Shown here one piece after another: positions 10,430 through 20,792 of a DNA stretch of 64,000 nucleotides. The DNA is from Ochotona curzoniae (taxonomy: Eukaryota > Chordata > Mammalia > Lagomorpha > Ochotonidae). The stretch spans positions 27,643,501 through 27,707,500 of the forward strand of contig NW_024466512.1 of NCBI RefSeq assembly GCF_017591425.1, written 5' to 3'. A program made the translations under genes and the position numbers. Position 1 is the first letter of the stretch. Every line of letters begins with the position of its first letter. The notes beneath the pieces are model-generated. The model did no database searches. It was not told where the DNA came from and saw nothing but the letters and a program-made list of their open reading frames with translations.

Positions 10430-10790
10430 GACCTTGCTTCATGGCTTCTCATTTACAGTGATGGTAGTAGAGACTACCCTATCCAGATGTGGGGATACAA
10501 TGCAATATGCATCCCTGCCTCCAAATCAAAGATGGACTCCCAATGAAACTGTTGGAAATGTGTAGACAATGGGATTCTGGACTGTCTGATGTTATCTGTG
10601 CCAGCAATGTTGGGGCATACTTAATTAACAGATTGATGGAATCAGGACTCCTTATGAAGGACTATACTATTGTAGCAATGTGGGGAAAATCTGTCAGGGG
10701 GTGGAAGTTAGGCAGAAGAATCTCAGTTTCTATGATTTTGTACCATAAAATTCAAGCATTCAAAATAAAAATTTAATAAAATATTAAAAC
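10430..10790 (+). mobile_element. Probable L1 3' UTR copy
   Basis: Homologous along its length to 14450-14790. Shared blocks are TATCCAGATGTG(G/A)GGATACAATG, ACTCCCAATGAAACTGTT and TATGAA(G)GACTATAC/TATGAAGAACTATGC. It ends in a G-rich stretch followed by an A/T-rich tail. A lagomorph L1 3' UTR is the best guess. A separate non-autonomous family is possible. Confidence 0.62.
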
Positions 10791-11139
10791 AAAATAAAAA
10801 GAAAATATTTTCACAAATAAAAAAACCAGGCTCTTATGGGAACATGAGAGGGGAGTGGCTAACCCACAACACAGCACCGCCTCCCTCAGGTTCCAGGTGA
10901 TGATGGGTAAGCATCATTTGACTCACAGGTGGTAGAAAGGATTACGTAGATGGGGAAGGTGTGGCTTCCAAACTCGTGACCCTGAACTAGCTGCTTGCTT
11001 AGACCATATCCTAACAAGGATACCACTGCTCAAAATGTTTAGGAAATCCTCTTTGAAACCACTGCAGTATGAATGAAAATTTATTTTGTGTCCAACTATA
11101 CTGCTTAGTGTTTTCTTTAATCAAAAACAACTTCTGATA

Positions 11140-11360
11140 CAAAGCAAGGAGCAGGAGATTTGGAGTCAGAAGGTCTGGATTCAAATCTAACCTCTGTTAT
11201 CCATTGGTTTTGTAACTCTGCATGTATCCTAACTTCCTTTAACCTATACTCCTCCTTTGCCATTGGTGAATTACAGTGCCACAGTTGCCTTGAAGATTAA
11301 ATGATGCAAGGCATTGTTGTGGCACTCTGCAACATGACATACGAGCCAAATGCAAGTTAT
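11140..11360 (+). mobile_element. MIR
   Basis: GATTTGGAGTCAGAAGGTCT, GGATTCAAATCTAACCTCTG and GAAGATTAAATGATGCAAGG are in MIR order. Confidence 0.8.
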
Positions 11361-12879
11361 CCTCGGTTCAGCTTGATTAGAATTGAATGGGATTAGGTAT
11401 TTCCAAATGTTCCATCCTCTAAATGGCTTTAGGATGGGGCCAAATGATTACAAATTTAGAACTTCCTGCCCAATCTAGCAACTTCTGAGGGGTCATCCAG
11501 CTGTGAAAGGTATGCCAAACTGCTTAACCACAATATTTGATGAGTTCCAGGTTGATGAGCAGCCTGAGATGCTGGGCGGGGCGCTAGGAGAGTGGTGTGC
11601 ACGAGGAGGTGACATGTACCACCAGCCCCCAGACTGCTCTGAGGCATGCCTTCCATCCGACTGTTACTGAGTTGCAGCCTTTAACATAAATCAACAATAC
11701 TAGGTAAAGTGTTTTCCTGATGGTTGTGGATAACACCTTCTCCTGGTAGATGGTATCAGAATGGAATTAAATCATAGGCCACCCAGCTGGTGTCCAGAGC
11801 GCTGGACTGTTGGTTAATACAGGAAGATGCCTCCCACATTTGGTGTCAGAAGTGTTGTGTGAGTGTGGAGAAGTAGTGGGTTTTTTTTCAGAGTATTCCC
11901 AAGAACACAGAAGCAGCTCAGCTGGATGCCTTGGGTCAGTCTGTTGAACTCCAATGGTATCACAGGCCCTCAATCCAAGAAATTCCATCCTGAAGCCTTT
12001 CTTACTCTCCAATTCCCAACATTCCCATTTCTTCCTGACCTCTACTTCCCACTCTCACTCCCTTGGATGAAGTAGGGTGGCTAAATGCAGGACACTCATC
12101 AAAATGAAATCTGAGCAAATCCTGGATGGTTATTAGTCAAGAACATCATCTTCTCTTTGGCCCAGCAACCAAATTAGCCAGCCCCTATTGTTCTTGAACT
12201 TTTAAACAGCCTTGACCTCAGAGACAGGGCCACAAATACCACAAAAAAGCACCAAGAAAAATGGCTCTATGTTCTGTGTTGTCACACTCTAAGGCTATGA
12301 GTGGGAAATTAACCAAAGCCCATCCCAGACACAGGTTTCTGCTCTGTCAAGCAGGTCCCAAGCCAACAGATCACATGAATGGACCAGTTAGCCAAGTTAT
12401 CCCAAATTTCTGACAGTAAAGCTAGCCCATTGTGGTCTGCTGGGACAATTACTGAAGTATGTAGGTCATCTGCAATACTCCCCCCAGAGAAAGAAATGCT
12501 CTCTGTACTTTTAGTATTCATTTTTAGTATTAATCAAAAAATTAAATAATAATCACTTTGGTGTCCAATAATGACTATGACACATAGTTTGCTAAATACA
12601 CAATGGAATAATCCATAACATTTTACTGATTTCTATGACTTTGTTTAAATTTTAGACTAAAAATTGTGCCTTGTTTGTAAGAAATTAAGGATAACTACTT
12701 TACATTCTGAGGCAAAAGAAAAAAAAACCTTCCAACGTCCAGCTACGCAGCTTCCATTTATGGTGATAAGAATGTTACAACACAGGATAACTTATTAACT
12801 AAGTTCTACTGTGGTCACATGCAATGTGCTATGGATGGGAAAGTGTTTATAATACATGTAGGGTAGACACAGCTAGGAA
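11361..12879. other. Unique sequence, no gene recognised
   Basis: About 1.5 kb with no identifiable repeat. The small open frames have no family resemblance or supporting splice sites. Confidence 0.5.
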
Positions 12880-14269
12880 ACCTGCCTCAAGGAGAAGAAT
12901 CTGATAACCAGAAGTACAATGACCAAGAGCAAAAGAAGAGACAGAGGCACAGTATATTACTGAAGGCTCCCCTAAAAAGGAGCAAAACCCTTTGCCAACT
13001 TCAGAGTTAACTGAGGAAGATATTGAGAAAATGGGGGATACAGAATTCAAAGTACTTGTTATGAAACTTCTTACCAACAATGAGAAGCACATAAAGCAGG
13101 CATGCAAAGAATTTAAGGAATATATATCACCCTAGGAATGAACCAAATGAAAGCTGATATATCAGAAATGAAGAATACAGTGAAGTAGATTAAAAGTACA
13201 CTGGAGAGCTCGACGCGGTGGCACAGTGGTTAAGGTCTTCGCCTTGCACACCCGGGATCCCATATGGGTGCCGGTTCTAATCCCAGCGGCCCTGCTTCCC
13301 ATCCAGCTCCCAAGCTTTGGGACCCTGCACCCACGCGGGAGACCCAGAGGAAGTTCCTGGTTCCTGGCTTCGGATCAGTCCAGCTCCAGCCATTGCAGTC
13401 ACTTGGAGAGTGAATCATTGGACGGGAGATCTTCCTCTCTGTCTCTTCTCTTTGCATATCTGACTTTGCAATAAACATAAATAAATCTTTTTAAAAAATA
13501 AAGAAGGTGCAGAGAGAAAAGCTGGATTTAAAAATGTACTTAAAGAAATAAGGGAAAATTTCCCTAATCTAGAGAAAAAATTGGGAAACAACATCCAGGA
13601 GAGACAGAGAACTCCCAACAGGCTTGATCAAAAGCGATCTTCACCAAGACACACGATAACCAAGCTCTCTTCAATTGAACAAAAGGAAAAAATTTTCCTT
13701 AAATGTGCACGTGAAAAAAAAAATCAACTGACATATAAAGGAATGCCAATTAAACTCACAGGAGATCTCTCACAGGAAACTCTACAGGCAAGAAGAGAAT
13801 GGAGCGACATATTCCAATTTCTAAAAGAAAAAAATTGTCGGCCCAGGATAATATACCCAGAAAAATTTTCCTTTGCCTTTGAAAATGAAATAAAATTCTT
13901 CCACTGTAAAGAAAAGTTGAAAGAATATGCCTCTTCCAAACCTGCCCTTCAAATGATACTTCAAGATGTTCTCTGGGCAGAGAAAAGGAATAGCACCCAA
14001 CAAAACCAAAGGTAAATGCGAAGAACATCCCAGTAAAATAACAACAGAAGAATAAATCAACGAACAACCCACTGCTAAAATCACGGAACCAAATTACCAC
14101 CTATTTGTAATAACCCTTAATGTAAACATCTTAAACTCATCAATCAAATGTCATAGATTAGTAGACTGGATTAAAAAACAAAACCCATCTATTTGTTGCC
14201 TACAGGGGATATATTTCACCAACAAAGATCAGAGGAAACTTTATCTCATGGATTTTGATGTTTTGTTAG
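12880..14269 (+). mobile_element. LINE-1 5' part: ORF1 and start of ORF2, inactivated
   Basis: ORF1 begins at 12919 (MTKSKRRDRGTVYY, then a stop). The C-terminal ORF1 domain is readable at 13581-14015: PRHTITKLSSIEQKEKI, TYKGMPIKLTGDLS and ETLQARREWSDIFQFLKEKN. The ORF2 endonuclease start follows from about 14105 (ITLNVNILNSSIKCHRLVDW), with internal deletions by 14265. A CSINE splits ORF1 at 13209-13498. The open frame at 13581 is this relic, not a host gene. Confidence 0.92.
13209..13498 (+). mobile_element. Young CSINE inside L1 ORF1, internally deleted
   Basis: The head (CGGTGGCACAGTGGTTAAGG) is joined to CATCCAGCTCCCAAGCTTTGG. The roughly 40-bp CTGCTTGTGGCCTGGGAAAG region is missing. 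The tail, ATAAATCTTTTTAAAAAATA, is intact. Confidence 0.92.
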
Positions 14270-14449
14270 TTTCATCTCTTCAAAACATTTTCTTCTGATT
14301 AAATTCTTCAATGACTCATAGATCATATAGAAACATCATTTTATTCAAGAAGGTTCTTGATTTTCATTGCTTCAGTGACATATTAGTCATTTAGCAGCAT
14401 GTTATTTAACTTAATGGTGTTGTTGATTGATTTTTTTTCTGTTATTGAT
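14270..14449 (-). mobile_element. Inverted L1 ORF2 segment
   Basis: Bases such as TATTAGTCATTTAGCAGCATG and TTCAATGACTCATAGATCAT read as the antisense of an early ORF2 (endonuclease-end) region. They lie between sense ORF2 start and sense 3' UTR, which is the layout left by twin priming or by nested insertion. Confidence 0.6.
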
Positions 14450-14790
14450 TTTGTTTCGTGGCTTTTCATTTAAGGGGATGCATAGTAACTGTGTAATGGA
14501 GCCTGTCATATCCAGATGTGAGGATACAATGTAGTATGCATCTCTACTTCCAGACAAGAATCAACTCCCAATGAAACTGTTTACTATATCTCGACAATTG
14601 GATGTTGGGCTCTCTGCCATTGTCCTTGCCCGCAATGATGGACATATGACTGTTTATGAAGAACTATGCTACAGTAATGATATAGCGGAACTCATGGGGG
14701 GAGGGAGCTGAGCAGGGGATAAGGAAAATCCCAGGGCCTATGGAACTGTATGATAAAATGATGATAATAATAATAAAGTAAAAATTTTTA
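14450..14790 (+). mobile_element. Probable L1 3' UTR copy
   Basis: Homologous to 10430-10790. It contains the G-rich GGGGGGAGGGAGCTGAGCAG, then ATCCCAGGGCCTATGGAACTG and an ATAATAATAATAAAG tail. Confidence 0.65.
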
Positions 14791-14985
14791 AATTCCATAG
14801 TTCTAATAAAGAAAAACAGAATAAAGGTGATAGTAATACCAACACATACACAAAAAAATACATGTAGAGTATGAAGTGCTTCACAAAAAAGAAACACAAA
14901 TTTCATATTTGAATAGCTTACAAGTTATAACTGTTCCAGGGACAGGTTAAACACAAAGAACAATATTTTTAGTATAGTTTTAGAA

Positions 14986-15277
14986 AACATTTATTTTTTA
15001 TTGAAAGGCAGATTTATGGAGAGATGATAAAGATCTTCTATCCCAAATTGCTCCAACAGCCAAAGATAAGCTAAGCTGAAGTCAGGATCCAGGAGTCTCC
15101 TCCAGGCCTACCATGTGGTTAGGGTTCCAAGGATCTGGACCACCCTCCTCTGCCTTCCCAAGCCACAAGCAGGAAGCCGGATAGAAACTGGAGCAGCTGG
15201 GATATGAATTGGTACCCACATGGGATGCTGGTGCTTGGAGGTGGGGAATTAGTCAATTGAGCCATCACACCAGCCGC
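14986..15277 (-). mobile_element. CSINE, old
   Basis: Antisense copy running from TTATTTTTTATTGAAAGGCAG to CATCACACCAGCC. It abuts a second antisense SINE immediately to its right. Confidence 0.82.
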
Positions 15278-15279
15278 TC

Positions 15280-15539
15280 AAATAGTATTTATCATTGATT
15301 TGGGACACAAACACAGAGATCTACTTGCTGTGCATTTTTCAAGTACATCCAATAGTTGGAACTGGACCAAGTTGAAGCCAGAAGCTAGAATTCAATCTGG
15401 GCCTCCCACAGGAGTAGCAGGAATCCAATGACTGGAATCCCAGGGTCTGCCTCAGCAGGAATAAGAGTTGGATACTGACCTCTGATACTGCAGTGTGGGA
15501 TGTGGGCATCCTAATCACCAGGTCACACACCCACTCCCC
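15280..15539 (-). mobile_element. CSINE-related SINE, old subfamily
   Basis: It has the GGGTGTGTGACCTGGTGATTA-type head on the minus strand, and the middle reads GGGCCTCCCACAGGAGTAGC. It lacks a clear AATAAA tail. Confidence 0.68.
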
Positions 15540-15618
15540 TAAGAAATCATCTAACTTGTATCTTGGTTACTCTTAGACTCACTACACATTATAAAATTTT
15601 TTCAAAATGGCTCAGATT

Positions 15619-15935
15619 TTGGTTCATGCATTGTGGCATAGCAAGTTAAGCCACCACCTGAAATACTGGCATCCTGAATGAGTATCAGTTGAAGTCCCAG
15701 CTGCTCCACTTCTGATCCAGCTCCCCGCTAATGCACCTGGAAAAGCAGCAGAGGATGCCCCAAGTGCTTGAGCCCCTGGACCCATGTGGGAGACCCAGAA
15801 GCAGCTCCTAGCTTTGGTCTAATCAAACCCTGGTTATTGTGACCATTGGGAAGTAAACCAGTGGATGAAAGACTTCTCTGTCTTTCCCTATCTCTCAGTA
15901 ACTCTGTCTCCCAAATACATAAATATTTTAATAAT
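15619..15935 (+). mobile_element. CSINE, old
   Basis: GCATTGTGGCATAGCAAGTT, CCCGCTAATGCACCTGGAAAA and a CATAAATATTTTAATAA tail mark the older, rabbit-like subfamily. Confidence 0.85.
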
Positions 15936-16309
15936 TTTCCCAGATTTTAAAGGAATTCCTTAAAATGCATAATTCTAATGAGCCAGCTTAATATTTTTAG
16001 AGCAGCAGCTTAGAAAGGAAGTATTTGGCATTTAAAGGTAAATTTAACATTGCAGCAGATCAAATGTTCACTGACTCATCAAAAAGTTATCAAAATCTCA
16101 TGACCACTTTAGAAAACGCACAGTTCTGCATTTCCTTACCTGCTGTTATGCTTGCAAGCATTTGCAAACCATAAGGGTTCCTGGTCAGTTACTCCCAGTA
16201 TTATTAGTTTTTCAAAGTCAAACACATCTTTAAAGCTGTTGCTTAATCTAAAAATACCCACTTGAAGAATATTTAAGCAACGATAAAACTAAATGTTACT
16301 CTTATTGTT

Positions 16310-18065
16310 AAAACATACACATTACCCAAAGACATTTATAGATTCAATGCAATTTCCATCAAAATACTAATGACATTCTTCAAAGAAACAGAAAAAAAAA
16401 TTCAAGTTCCTATGGAATCCTGAATAGCCATACTACAAAGCTATAGTAATCAAAACAGCAGTGGTGCTGACAGGCAACGCGCATACAGAGTAATGGAACA
16501 ATATAGAGAATCCAGGGATAAATTCACACATCTACAACTAACTGATTTGCAACACAGATGCCAAAGACATACATTCAAGGAAAGACCGTCTATGTAGCAA
16601 GCGGTGCAAGTGGATCCTGAGACGCAGGAGGGGGCGGCCACATCTCCATCTCTCACTATAAAATCAGCCAAAAATGAATCAAGGATCTAAATGCAAGACT
16701 GTAAGTCCTAAAACTACTAGGGAATACAAAATAAATAAATAAATAAAAACCACCTGAGGACATTGGTCTGGAAAGATTGGTTGCGAAAGATTCTCAAAAG
16801 CAAGAGCAACCAAAGCAAAAACTGATAAGTGAAATTGCATCAGCGCAAAAAGTTCCACACAGCAAAGGAAGCAATTAACAGAGTGAAAAGACAACCCACA
16901 GAATGAAAAGAATTTGTGAACTGTCTACCCGAAAAGAGGTTATGATCCAAAATGTAAAAGGAACTCAGAAACTGCCACAGAAGAACCCGTTTTTTTTTTT
17001 TTATGGGAGAATGACTTAAATAGATATTTTCCAAAAATAGAACTACAGATGGCCAAAAAATATATGAAAAAAAAGTTCAACATTACTAATCATCTGGGAA
17101 ATGCAAATCAAAACCACAATATCGTGTTACCCTAGTTATAAGGGACTTTAATCAAAAAGACCAAAAACAACCCAATGCTAGTGAGAATACAGATAAAAGG
17201 AACTTGTGACATAGTTGGTGGGGATATAAATTAGTACAGTCAGTATGCCATTTCCTAAAAATGTAACTATCAAACAGAGTATCAGTTCTGCTATTAGGAC
17301 ATGAAATCAACATATCCAAAAAGATGCCTTTTTTACTCTTCACAGTGGCTGTGGTACGCTCCCCCATAGCCAAGATACAGAAGCAACCAAGATATCCATG
17401 GACACATGAGTGGGTGAAGACCATGTGGGGCTGGAATGGGCATTGTGGCACAGCAGGTTAAGCCACAGCCTGAAGCAGGCTTCACATAGGAGTGCCAATT
17501 TGAGACCCAGATGCTTCACTTCCAATCCAGCTCCCTGTTAATGTGCCTAGATGAACAACACACAACAGCCCAAGTGCTTGGGTGCCTGCACATGGGAAAC
17601 AACTGGAGTCCCAGTCTTCTGGCTTTGTCTGGCCCACCCCTGGCTAGTATAACCTTTTGGGGAGAGTCTCAGCAGGACAAAGATTTCTTTCTCCCCAGTT
17701 CTCTTGTTCTCCCAGTAACTCTGCCTTTCAAACAAATAAATGCAAGAATGTGGTATTTCTATACCACATTGGAACATCATCCAGTCATTCAAAAGAGTGA
17801 AATTCTGTTGCAGCGTCATAGATAGAAGTGGAGATAACTATTAAGATCAATAAACCAGGCACAGAAGGACAAATGCGACATATTCTCACTCATACATAGA
17901 AGCTAAAAACGTAATTGGAATTAGAATTATTTCATAGAATTTGAGAGTACAGTAGTGATCACTAGAGATTAGGAACAATAGAGGGGAGGAATTAGAGAAG
18001 TTGGATAGCAGATACCAAAATACAACCACACAGGGAGAACAAGTTCTCATGTTCTCCAGCACAGT
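16310..18065 (+). mobile_element. LINE-1 ORF2 3' half, old, split by CSINE
   Basis: L1 order can be followed from ATAGATTCAATGCAATTTCC (16340) through ACAGAGTAATGGAACAATAT, AGTGAAAAGACAACCCACAG, AATGCAAATCAAAACCACAA and ATTCTCACTCATACATAGAAG (17881), to a 3' UTR with GAATTTGAGAGTACAGTAG. This resembles ancestral mammalian L1MA-type ends. It is broken by many indels and by the SINE at 17433-17747. Confidence 0.88.
17433..17747 (+). mobile_element. CSINE, old, in L1
   Basis: TGGCACAGCAGGTTAAGCCA at the head, CCTGTTAATGTGCCTAGATG in the middle and TTTCAAACAAATAAATG at the tail. Confidence 0.85.
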
Positions 18066-18844
18066 CAGGCGGCCAGAGCTCAGCTATTTATCCTACGCAA
18101 GTATCCTATAAAGAATTAGAATACAGAGTTCCCAACAAAAGAATAACAACCATTTCAAATGCAAAGGCTAATTAGATTTACTCATTACATACTGTGTACA
18201 TGTGTTATTATACACTATAAATATGTGCAATTACTGTATGCTAACAAAAGGAACATTTTGCATTTGGTAGGTAGTCTGTAAGACATTGTGGGGCCAGCGT
18301 TGTGGCATAGCAGGCAAAACCACTACTTTCAGACGTTGAAAGAGAAATGAATGGGCTATGTGGTTGTCTCCAAGGGTTCACAAATAAGGTGCTTATTTTG
18401 TTAAAGCTAGTTTATTGATGTATGTATTAGCTGATATTTGATAGTGTTCTATGTTTTGAGCACTTATGGTTTTAAGATTAATTGGAAAAAGTTTTATCCT
18501 CCATGTGTAGTTACTGCAACCTCATCAAGTCTGCTGCAACTTTTTTTTTAGCTTACTACCTTTGTGTTTTATTCCTTTGTCCAGGATTGAAGGAATTTGA
18601 TGACATTGGATATGTTTATCTGTTTGGCTTGTTGTAGTGATTTCCCTAGGAAAATATTCAGTTCTTACTGTGTTTTATATGTTAATTTCTTGAAAGGGTG
18701 ATAGGTATTATGTACAGAAATAGGTTGCAAGGTCAGAAATGCTTGGGAAGTTCTGGGTTGAACACCCACAGAAAATACAAAATCAACTGCTTGATGGGTG
18801 AAGAGTCTCAAAATGGGAGCCAGAAGTACAAAGTCTCTAGGAAA
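18066..18844. other. Unassigned AT-rich stretch with a CSINE scrap
   Basis: A CSINE head (GGGGCCAGCGTTGTGGCATAG, 18291-18340) breaks off after about 50 bp. The rest was not recognised. Confidence 0.5.
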
Positions 18845-19142
18845 AAATACAGAAAAATATTTTCATGATCTTCTGGGGCATACATAGATTTCTTAACAGG
18901 ATATCCAAAAAATTGAAAAAGTTGACTTCAACAAAATTGAAACCTTAACTAATCAGAAGACAGGTTTTGTTTTTGAAAGAAATATTTCAGATGGTAAATT
19001 CATATACTGAGAAAATATTCACAACACCTAAATCTAACAAATGATTTACATGCAGAATAAAGAACCCCCACAAGACAATAATAGAAAGATAATAAAAGGG
19101 ACAGAATTGAAAAATATTAAATGTATGAAGCAATATTAGAAG

Positions 19143-19492
19143 GCTTCAAAAAGTTCAAAAAGAGGTTTACATTTTATTAATTTTTTAAAATTTTTATTCA
19201 CTCCCAAATGCCCACAATGGCTAGAGTTAGCTAGACCCAGAACCAGGAGCAGGGAATGTACGTCAGAACTCCTGTGGGGGTGACAGAAACCCCATCACTG
19301 GAGCTGTCTGCATTGATGGGCAGCTGGACTGAGGAACCACAACTAGAGACAGAAGTCAGACACTCGCATGTGGCAGGTGCATACCTGAACTGACAGGCTT
19401 AATGCCCACGGTCCACATTATCTTTTTATTTTGCTCTTTAAAATATTTTAGTAAGATCTTTTAATTCTTCTTTTCCACAAACTTTTTCAAGC
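19143..19492. mobile_element. Mariner-like MITE, interrupted by a CSINE
   Basis: The left end GCTTCAAAAAGTT (19143-19155) and right end AACTTTTTCAAGC (19480-19492) are inverted repeats matching at 12 of 13 positions. The second end continues inward as TCTTTTAATTCTTCTTTTCC. No transposase is present. The CAAAAAGTT ends resemble old mammalian mariner/Tc1-derived MITEs. Confidence 0.55.
19166..19420 (-). mobile_element. CSINE, old, inside the MITE
   Basis: Antisense landmarks are TTCACTCCCAAATGCCCACAA and AGGCTTAATGCCCACGGTCC. Strongly diverged. Confidence 0.65.
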
Positions 19493-19716
19493 ACACACAT
19501 AAAATGAATGCTCAGTAAGCGGATAAAAAGACAGGAAAATACAAATTAAAATTCTAAGGTACCACTCCACATCCTTCAGTCACATCAATGACAATGACCA
19601 ATTGATTTCAATACCAATCATTGACAAAAATATGGACTAGCTGTGATACACATTGCTGACAGAAATATAAAATATTATGTCCACATACACCCAGTAAGAG
19701 ACAGAGAAGGGTTCAT

Positions 19717-19990
19717 GGGGACAGCCATGATGTGGCAGCTTAAGATACTGCCAATGATGCTGGCATTCCATATGGGTGCTAATTGGAATTTCAGCTGCGT
19801 CACCTCTGATCCTGCTTGTTTTTAATGTGCCTGAGAAGGCAGCAGTGGATGGCCTGTGTCCATGTGGGAGACCAGGACGAAGCTCCTGGCTTCTGTAGAG
19901 AATCAGCAGATAGATTCTCTCTCTCTCTCTCTCTCGTGTGCGCATGCATGTGCACTTCTTCCTCTTTAATTCTGCCTTTCAGAGAAATCA
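19717..19990 (+). mobile_element. CSINE, old, with (CT)n expansion
   Basis: GATGTGGCAGCTTAAGATAC head and CATGTGGGAGACCAGGACGAA body. The pyrimidine segment has expanded to a CT run at 19914-19935. Confidence 0.78.
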
Positions 19991-20086
19991 CACACCCATT
20001 GGTGAGTTCATGAGCCAGCCCTACTTAGTCTACCTCCTGTCCTAGCAAGAACAGTGGCCTTTCCTGACTGCCCTTCACCCATTCCA

Positions 20087-20330
20087 GTTTTTATTGCTGT
20101 GTGTTACAGCCCAACCAAGCCTGTTCCACATCCACACACAGCTCACACATGGCTCAGCAGGGGCAGACACCCAGTCTAGCCTGTCCTACACATTCCCTGG
20201 TTCTCACAAGCACCAGTGGGTGCTGGAGTCCAGCCCAGTTTGGTGCACTCCAGACCCAGGCCACTCTTGTGCCAAGGGACACTATAGTCATCCCCAAACC
20301 AGACAGCAGCCCCCACTCTAGCGTTCACAT
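20087..20330. repeat. Unassigned repeat with degenerate ~60-bp units (copy A)
   Basis: Motifs of the type GGGTGCTGGAGTCCAGCCCAG and AGTCTAGCCTGTCCTACAC recur within this stretch and resemble 34193-34375. The open frame at 20101-20472 falls out of this low-complexity composition. Possible sources are a lagomorph L1 5' UTR, an LTR or a minisatellite. Confidence 0.4.
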
Positions 20331-20494
20331 TCAGCCGTGGGAACCACAACCCAGCCAGAGCATCCCCTTTGCTCCACAAATAGGCCTCAGACAATGTGAG
20401 GTCCTGCAACTCCAAGCTGCTTTCATCCCAGGGGGCTCCAGGAAGCAGCCACAATTGAGAATCACTTTCTAAAAAACACCATCTCTCTTTAAAA

Positions 20495-20792
20495 ATACAT
20501 CATTTAAAGGCAGAGTGAGAGAGGGTGACACAGATATCTTTCATCTGCTGGTTCACTCCACAGATGCCCATGCAGACCTGGACTGAGCCAAGCCAAAGAA
20601 AGGAGTCCAGAACTACATATGGTTCTTCCACAGAGTGGCTAGTACCCCAGCATGTGGGCCATCCCATGCTGCCTTCCCAGGCATCGTAGCAGAAAGTGGA
20701 GGAGCCAGGATTTGAATGAGAACTCCAACATGGGAGTTGGGCGTCCTCCAAGTGGCAGCTTAATTCACCATGCTGCCATTTCCACCCCATCC
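20495..20792 (-). mobile_element. CSINE, old
   Basis: TTTCATCTGCTGGTTCACTCC and GAGCCAGGATTTGAATGAGA in antisense. It interrupts the unassigned GC-rich sequence at 20.05-22.1 kb. Confidence 0.8.

Larger units (their letters stand above)
18845..19680 (+). mobile_element. Ancient L1M ORF2 fragment split by a MITE
   Basis: The left part (ATATTTTCATGATCTTCTGGG ... AAAATTGAAACCTTAACTAA) and the right part (GACAGGAAAATACAAATTAA ... CTGACAGAAATATAAAATAT) are consecutive ORF2 regions. They are separated at about 19141-19494 by the terminal-inverted-repeat element. Confidence 0.7.

Noticed and set aside
13581..14015. A 144-codon open frame that could be taken for a host gene
   Set aside because: Its ETLQARREW and TYKGMPIKL segments are the conserved C-terminal domain of L1 ORF1, and the surrounding sequence is L1. 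It is a transposon relic.
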